Shown: one piece after another, positions 59,012 to 64,000 of the stretch
How positions within the stretch are numbered: position 1 is the stretch's first letter
Layout: each line of letters opens with the position of its first letter
NCBI GenBank assembly: GCA_003024785.1
Contig: PUQB01000018.1
Location: 925,717 to 989,716 of the forward strand
DNA length: 64,000 nt
Reading direction: 5' to 3'
DNA from: Selaginella tamariscina
Taxonomy: Eukaryota > Streptophyta > Lycopodiopsida > Selaginellales > Selaginellaceae
Position numbers and translations under genes: made by a program
The notes under the pieces: model-generated
Told to the model about the DNA's origin: nothing
The model's input: only the letters and a program-made list of their open reading frames with translations
Databases searched by the model: none

Positions 59012-59455
59012 TATATAATATATAAATAAAATTCTGTAAATGCATAAGCATTAATCCTCACTTATGAATTGGCCAAGTGAATTCCTCTCTGCGGATACCT
59101 GTGTGTCCAAACCTCTCGTAAGCCAGGCTTTGATTGAGCAGCAATACTCTTCTAACACAGTCACACTGATAGACCGCGTGAAGAATTATCAACCCCAGCC
59201 ACGTGATTAATTATTTAAATATACTTTTGTCAATTCCGTGTATATGGCAGCTGCTGACTAGCGGACTCCAATGGATTATGAATCTAGTTAAATTATTATT
59301 CGGTGCAGTTCTGGTTTTTATATGTTTAAATCCTTAAAATCTCTCTTTTTTTTAAAAAAATTATTTAGATTTTTAAACTTGTATGTGAAACTAAAATATA
59401 TATTATTTAGTGTTATATAACTATATTGTTTTTCTAGTCAAGAAATAAAAGACTT
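56709..59455 (-). repeat. Left arm of the NLR inverted repeat
   Basis: This arm matches 61441-64000 in reverse over at least 2.5 kb, including coding exons, introns, the promoter region and AT-rich sequence far upstream. The true outer ends are unknown because the right arm leaves the window. The arms share, for example, the segment around 58775 (GTTTACACAAGTATATATAG) with 62030, and that around 59100 with 61790. Confidence 0.85.
58949..59017. repeat. (AC)n(TA)n microsatellite, left arm only
   Basis: A compound run of about 38 bases of AC followed by TATATA. The matching place in the right arm (about 61870) has no such run, so it expanded after the duplication. Confidence 0.85.
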
Positions 59456-59710
59456 TAAATCATAAATTCTTTCTTATAATAAATTTAATAAATAACTTTG
59501 TCATTAATATTATTAATGGATTATTAATTTAGTTAAATTATCATTTGGTGCAGTTCTGTTTTCATATGTTTAAATCCTTAAAAGCTCTCTTTTTTTTAAA
59601 AAACTATTTATATTTTAAACTTGTATGTGAAACTAAAATATATTATATTATTTAGTCTTATATAACTATATAGTCAAGAAATAAAAGACTTTAACTAAAA
59701 TTGTCATATT
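59268..59710. repeat. Local duplication at the inner edge of the left arm
   Basis: 59268-59455 is repeated as 59516-59700. The 56 bases between them (59458-59513, AATCATAAATTCTTTCTTAT and on) are a near-identical copy of 58389-58444 about 1 kb away. The pattern looks like a copy-and-paste repair event. Confidence 0.7.
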
Positions 59711-59739
59711 TTAAGTCTTATACAAACTAGCCACTCGGA

Positions 59740-60660
59740 TGAAAGATCTTAACGAGGTAAGATCATTCTTGTACATCTAGGTTGAGAGTGAACTTGCGAC
59801 TGTTATTTTAAAAATCCACCAAGGTCAATATATAGAGTTACTCCTCCAACACTTTGACATGGCTGATTACCATCTAGTGCAGACACTCATGGTAGTCAAG
59901 GCATTGGCTCTAGATGGTGTTGGGCTTGAGCTAGATGATAATATTCCGTATCACAACTTGATTAGATGCTTGATGTATCTAGCCTTCACAACACAGCCAG
60001 ATAATATATGTTACGAGACCATTGCACTAAGCCAGTTTAGTGCAAAGCCGTGCATCAGTCGTTAGAAGGCTGCCAAAAACATATTGTGATACCTAAAAGG
60101 CACAATGGACATAGCTTATGGTACATTACCTGAAACGTAACTCTAACTTGTTACATGGATGTTAATTGGGCTACCAACTAAAGATGTTGGTCAATCACTA
60201 GTTTCAACCTTTAGCTATGTTAGGCTAGTAAACAGCAAAAGTGTTATAGCACTCTTGTATATACTGAAGCAGAGTATATTGCCCTGACTACGGGCTGCAA
60301 GGAGGTTGTGTGGCTGAAGTGGCTGAAGCGGCTGATGGAGGATCTCGGTAATCATCAACCTGGGCCGATTGCTAGATGGTGCAACAATTAAAGCAGCATT
60401 GTCGCGACTCAGAACTTAGTGTTTCATGGTTGTAATAAGCACATCCTCATTCAGTTCCATTATCTGTGGGAACAAGTCAATGCAGGAGTGATATGGATTG
60501 AATACATGCTACGGAGGAGATGCTTGCTGACATCTTCAATAAGCCACTGGCCCTGACAAGTTCCTCTTGTTCACGACGATGCTTAGTTTAGGCTATCACT
60601 TGGATTACGGGGGAGTGTTGGGAGTAAGCTAGCGTGGCATATATACTAAGGTTAAGCTTT
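59740..60660 (+). mobile_element. Ty1/copia fossil, pol end and start of 3' LTR
   Basis: Plus-strand frames match the C-terminal part of copia polyprotein. The end of reverse transcriptase runs into RNase H, with the MADYH...PMV-like start, LIRCLMYLAF, ILWYLKGT-like text, a GCKEVVWLKWL stretch and a final basic region. GGGGGAG at about 60609 is the polypurine tract, and TGTTGGGAGTAAGC at 60617 looks like the start of a 3' LTR. No 5' parts are present. It is a truncated, old fossil with several breaks. It lies in the spacer between the two NLR arms. Confidence 0.85.
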
Positions 60661-61440
60661 CAGGTAATCTAACAGGCAAAGATTGGGTACAGCGCCTCTT
60701 TTCTATCACGTGTGCATGAGTTCTTGTAGACTACTATTCTTATGTATACATAGATGCTGTGATATCGGCTTGAACCCATAAACAGGTACATTTTCAAGCT
60801 GCTATATATGTAGTGTGCGCGTGTGCATGTGTTCTTGTAGGCTACTGTTCTTTTGTATAGATGGATAGTGTGATATAAGCTTCTCTCTCTCACACACACA
60901 CAATTGATGCATTATGTTACACAATCTAGCTATATACATCTTTCTTTTTCTAATTTGTTGCAGTATAATATTCTTCAACAATTTAAAAAACAGATATTAT
61001 ACGTTTAACATCTGAAGTGATATATTCGTATTTACATCAGAAGGTATATATACTGTACTATGTAAAGCATCCTCAATTGATTAATACTGTGCTCAATTAG
61101 AATGGTCTATTATGCTATTAATAATCTTCAAATTAAGTTAGTACTTTATAATTTTAACTTTCAGATGTATAATGCATTTCTGTGTATTAACTTATGTGTG
61201 TTTAAATTATAATTTAAAATATTTTTTTAAATAATCTAAATAATCACTAAAATGAAGAACCAGTTTGTAGTGTAACGTTAAAAAGTTTATAAATTAGATA
61301 TGTAATAAACCCTATATATTTAATGTTATGTTTATACTAAATAATTTGGTTTGATTGATAAAAATCAGTTCAGTACCATCTACATCTGTGTAATTGTATT
61401 TAATTTTAAAACAACATATTAATAATGGTAAATTTTAAAA
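60661..61440. other. Centre of the inverted repeat, right side
   Basis: Contains a direct duplication: 60700-60780 and 60815-60885 share GTGCATG, GTTCTTGTAG, CTACT, GTTCTT and GTATAxATxGAT, possibly inside the copia LTR. The rest is AT-rich. No gene is seen. Confidence 0.5.
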
Positions 61441-64000
61441 CTTATTTTATTTTCTTGATTAGAAAAACAATATAGTTATATAAGACTAAATAATAAATAT
61501 ATTTTAGTTTCACATACAAGTTTAAAAATATAAATATTTTTTTTAAAAAAGGAGATTTTAAGGATTTATAAAATTTATGTGTAAACATATAAAAACCAGA
61601 ACTGCACCAAATATAATTTAACTAGATTTAATAATCATTGGGTGTTCAGCAGCTGCCGTATACACGGAATTGACAAAAGTATATTTAAATAATTAATCAC
61701 GTGGCTGGAGTTGATAATCTTCACGCGGTCTATAAGAAGAAGAGTATTGCTGCTCAATCAAAGCCTGGCTTACGAGAGGCTTGGACACACAGGTATCTTG
61801 GCAATCATAAGTGGGATTGCATTTACTTATATTCATAAGTTGAGGATCACTTATTTAGTGTGTAGATGGTAGATGTACATACATCTATGTATAGCATGTA
61901 CTGCAGGTAAATATTTCTTGGCTATTGTGCACCAAGAGATAAATGGATCCATACACATATATACTTCTACATAAAAATTAAAAAACTGACCTGAATTACA
62001 ACTTTTTGCTATATATACTTGTGTAAACACCAAGTTAGTTATTTTAATGATTTTATATACATTTAGAAGATATAATTAAAAAGACCAGTATTAACACATT
62101 TCATCTATATATAAATATATATTTTTTCTTAATTTTTAATATTTATTAATTAATCAAATTTTAGTTACTTATTACTACAAGGGGGACTGAATTGTGAAAG
62201 CGTTCCCACCCATTGAGTCTTAATTACACACGCAGAGAGACAAAACAAACACATTTATATGTTGGATATATATAATAATAATAATATTAATGACAAAGTT
62301 ATTTATTAAATTTATTATAAGAAAGAATTTACGATTTATAATGAAATAATAAAGAAAATAATTTATATATAATATAAAATTGAATTAAAGTGATATTTTT
62401 ATTTTTATTATAAATTAATAAAAAAATTATTCATAATAAATAAATAAATTTAAATTGCCTCCATGTTTTTAAGCTTTTAACAGGTTTGGAGAACTTGACT
62501 ACTAGGACAGTGGTGGGAAATTTACAACAGGTAAATAAACTCTTCTGGGTGTAATATTGTCATATTATGCGTGTGTGGAAGAGATTATTAATTATGATTT
62601 GTAGTTGATTAAATTCTATCGCTATGGTTGACCGTGATCATACTTCACTTGCATCTGGATCGATTGGGGCCGTCCTTGGACCGGTGATTGGTGAGCCACT
62701 GAAGGGTGCAATTGGGCTCTAATCCTCCCAGCATGGCACTTTGTAAAGAATGGGTGGGAGCTGAAAAGCATTACTGCTGACGTGAATGCCTCTGATTGTT
62801 TTCGTTTTTGGCCTGAGGTGGCAAACCGCATGAAAGACTTCCATCCGAGCTCTGACGAATACATCATGTTGAGCAAGTTCATAAATGATTCGAAGGAGCT
62901 AATGCTGGCCAACATAGATGGACGTCAAAACTACACTTTGTATAACAGGTGAGTTTGCTAACTCTAACACAACACGCAGGCATAACGTTGTTGGACGTTT
63001 CAGAGGGTTGAAATCCAGAAAGATTCTGGCCTGCAAGGAGCGAGTTGAAGCTGATCTGGTTGCAGTGAGAGCCCTGGTGGAAGATAACGCAGTCACTATT
63101 TGGTACCAACGCTTGACGTGCGGAAACCTATAGTTCCAAGGGAGTCGTATATCTCCGACCTGAAATCTTTGCTTGCCGATGAACATGGACCTGAATGGAT
63201 TCTTATACATGGGAAGAGCGGAGTGGGAAAAACGCATTTGGTTCGATACGTTTTCCAGATGCAGGAGGTGAGAGAACTCTTCGGTTGTATTGCATATCTC
63301 GAAGTTGGCCGAGGCAAAGACGAGGTATCCATGGTGATGGACATTTGTTCTCAATTGCGGATGCTCCCTAGGCATTCAAAGGTATATACCATACATATGT
63401 ATTTTAATGCTGATCATTGATCGCTCTGTAGATTACAAATGTAGGAGAGGGCATGCAATCAATCCAGACGTTTGCAAATCGAACGTCCGATAAGATGACT
63501 CTTATTGTACTAGAGAATGTGTGCAACCCAGATATTTTGAGGGCAGTGGACATCAAAGGTGTTAGGAAACTGGTTACCAGTCAGAGGGCAAACGTGCTTG
63601 ATCAATTCTCAAGGAATAGAATTGCAAAACTAAAGGTGAATCCTTTATCATATAGAGATGCTTACACACTGTTCTGCCTGCATGCCTTTGCGGAAGAAGA
63701 GGCTCCTAGGATATCAGAGATCATGTTGAGTTAATGGTTGAACAATGTTATAGAGTTCCAAAAGTGTTGGAGGTCATGGCGAGGTACATGTCTAAGGACT
63801 TTGGGGATTTGTATTCTCCTACGTACTGGGAACATGTTCTCGAAAAGATCAGGAGGGGAAAATGTGATGAGCATGAAAAGATATTTAGGGTGCTAAAGCT
63901 GAGTTACGACGACTTAAGCAACGATGAGAAGGTGCTTTTCCTGTGCATTGCTATGCCAACAGAGACTCTATTCTTTCGATTTGGAACATCAACCGATCCG
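61441..64000 (+). repeat. Right arm of the NLR inverted repeat (runs off window)
   Basis: Mirror image of 56709-59455. Scattered substitutions and small length differences separate the arms, so the duplication is not brand new. Non-coding parts are about as similar as coding parts, judged by eye. Confidence 0.85.
62624..64000 (+). pseudogene. NLR gene (RPW8-like/NB-ARC), right copy, partial in window
   Basis: Exon 1 62624-62948 starts MVDRDHTSLASGS and encodes the helical N-terminal domain. Exon 2 62980-63381 holds GKSGVGKTHLVRYVFQMQEV and ends at a clean donor. Exon 3 starts at 63432 with ITNVGEGMQSIQ and contains the kinase-2 motif LIVLENV, then KLVTSQR (RNBS-B), RVPKVLEV (GLPL position) and LKLSYDDLSNDEKVLF. 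It is cut by the window edge before any LRR. Short length changes interrupt exon 1 near 62715-62750 and exon 3 near 63700, where the left copy is intact. The P-loop Lys and Thr are present. The GLPL motif is unusual in both copies. Promoter and introns match the left copy. Confidence 0.85.

Overview
The window is nuclear DNA of a land plant. It is very AT-rich and full of microsatellites. Evidence: an 18S rRNA-derived sequence of streptophyte type, plant-type telomeric CCCTAAA repeats, a plastid ATP/ADP translocase gene, a pentatricopeptide-repeat (PPR) gene, an early-light-induced-protein (ELIP) exon, NB-ARC/LRR resistance-like genes and plant retrotransposons. The taxon cannot be fixed from sequence alone. 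A seed-free plant (bryophyte, lycophyte or similar) is my guess from the style of the PPR and NLR proteins.

Layout. 1-3.8 kb: decayed mobile-element material, including a Ty3/gypsy gag fossil and minisatellites. 3.8-5.4 kb: an intact four-exon F-box-like gene. 5.4-9.3 kb: AT-rich spacer with hairpin repeats. 9.3-11.6 kb: an intact six-exon minus-strand gene for an unrecognised 265-aa protein, followed upstream by an orphan aldehyde-dehydrogenase-like exon. 12-15 kb: tandem repeats, two perfect hairpins and scraps of possible exons. 15.2-19.9 kb: an rDNA fragment (spacer plus 5' two thirds of 18S), split by a 2.3-kb insertion that carries a roughly 24-bp target duplication. 20.7-25.6 kb: a nearly complete, young Ty3/gypsy fossil with 0.2-kb LTRs. 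27.2-29.0 kb: a PPR gene broken by single-base length changes. 33.2-37.1 kb: a 12-exon plastid nucleotide translocase (NTT) gene whose splice phases all agree but which has about four frame breaks. 37-50 kb: AT-rich sequence containing diverged duplicates of the NTT 3' flank. A TIR element of PIF/Harbinger type (40055-41995) sits here; it carries the last exon of an ELIP gene and a GC-rich repetitive reading frame. 51.6-53.3 kb: the 3' part of a LINE. 53.9-64 kb: two NLR gene copies facing each other in a large inverted repeat whose centre holds a Ty1/copia fossil.

Intact host genes appear to be the F-box-like gene and the 265-aa gene. PPR, NTT and both NLR copies are frame-disrupted, almost always by one-base length differences. 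Because the two gypsy LTRs also differ only in length and not by substitution, part of this may be residual assembly error rather than decay.

The strongest leads are the gene-carrying Harbinger element, the unusual insertion in 18S, the palindromic NLR pair, and the dispersed NTT flank copies, one of which has an internal inversion.
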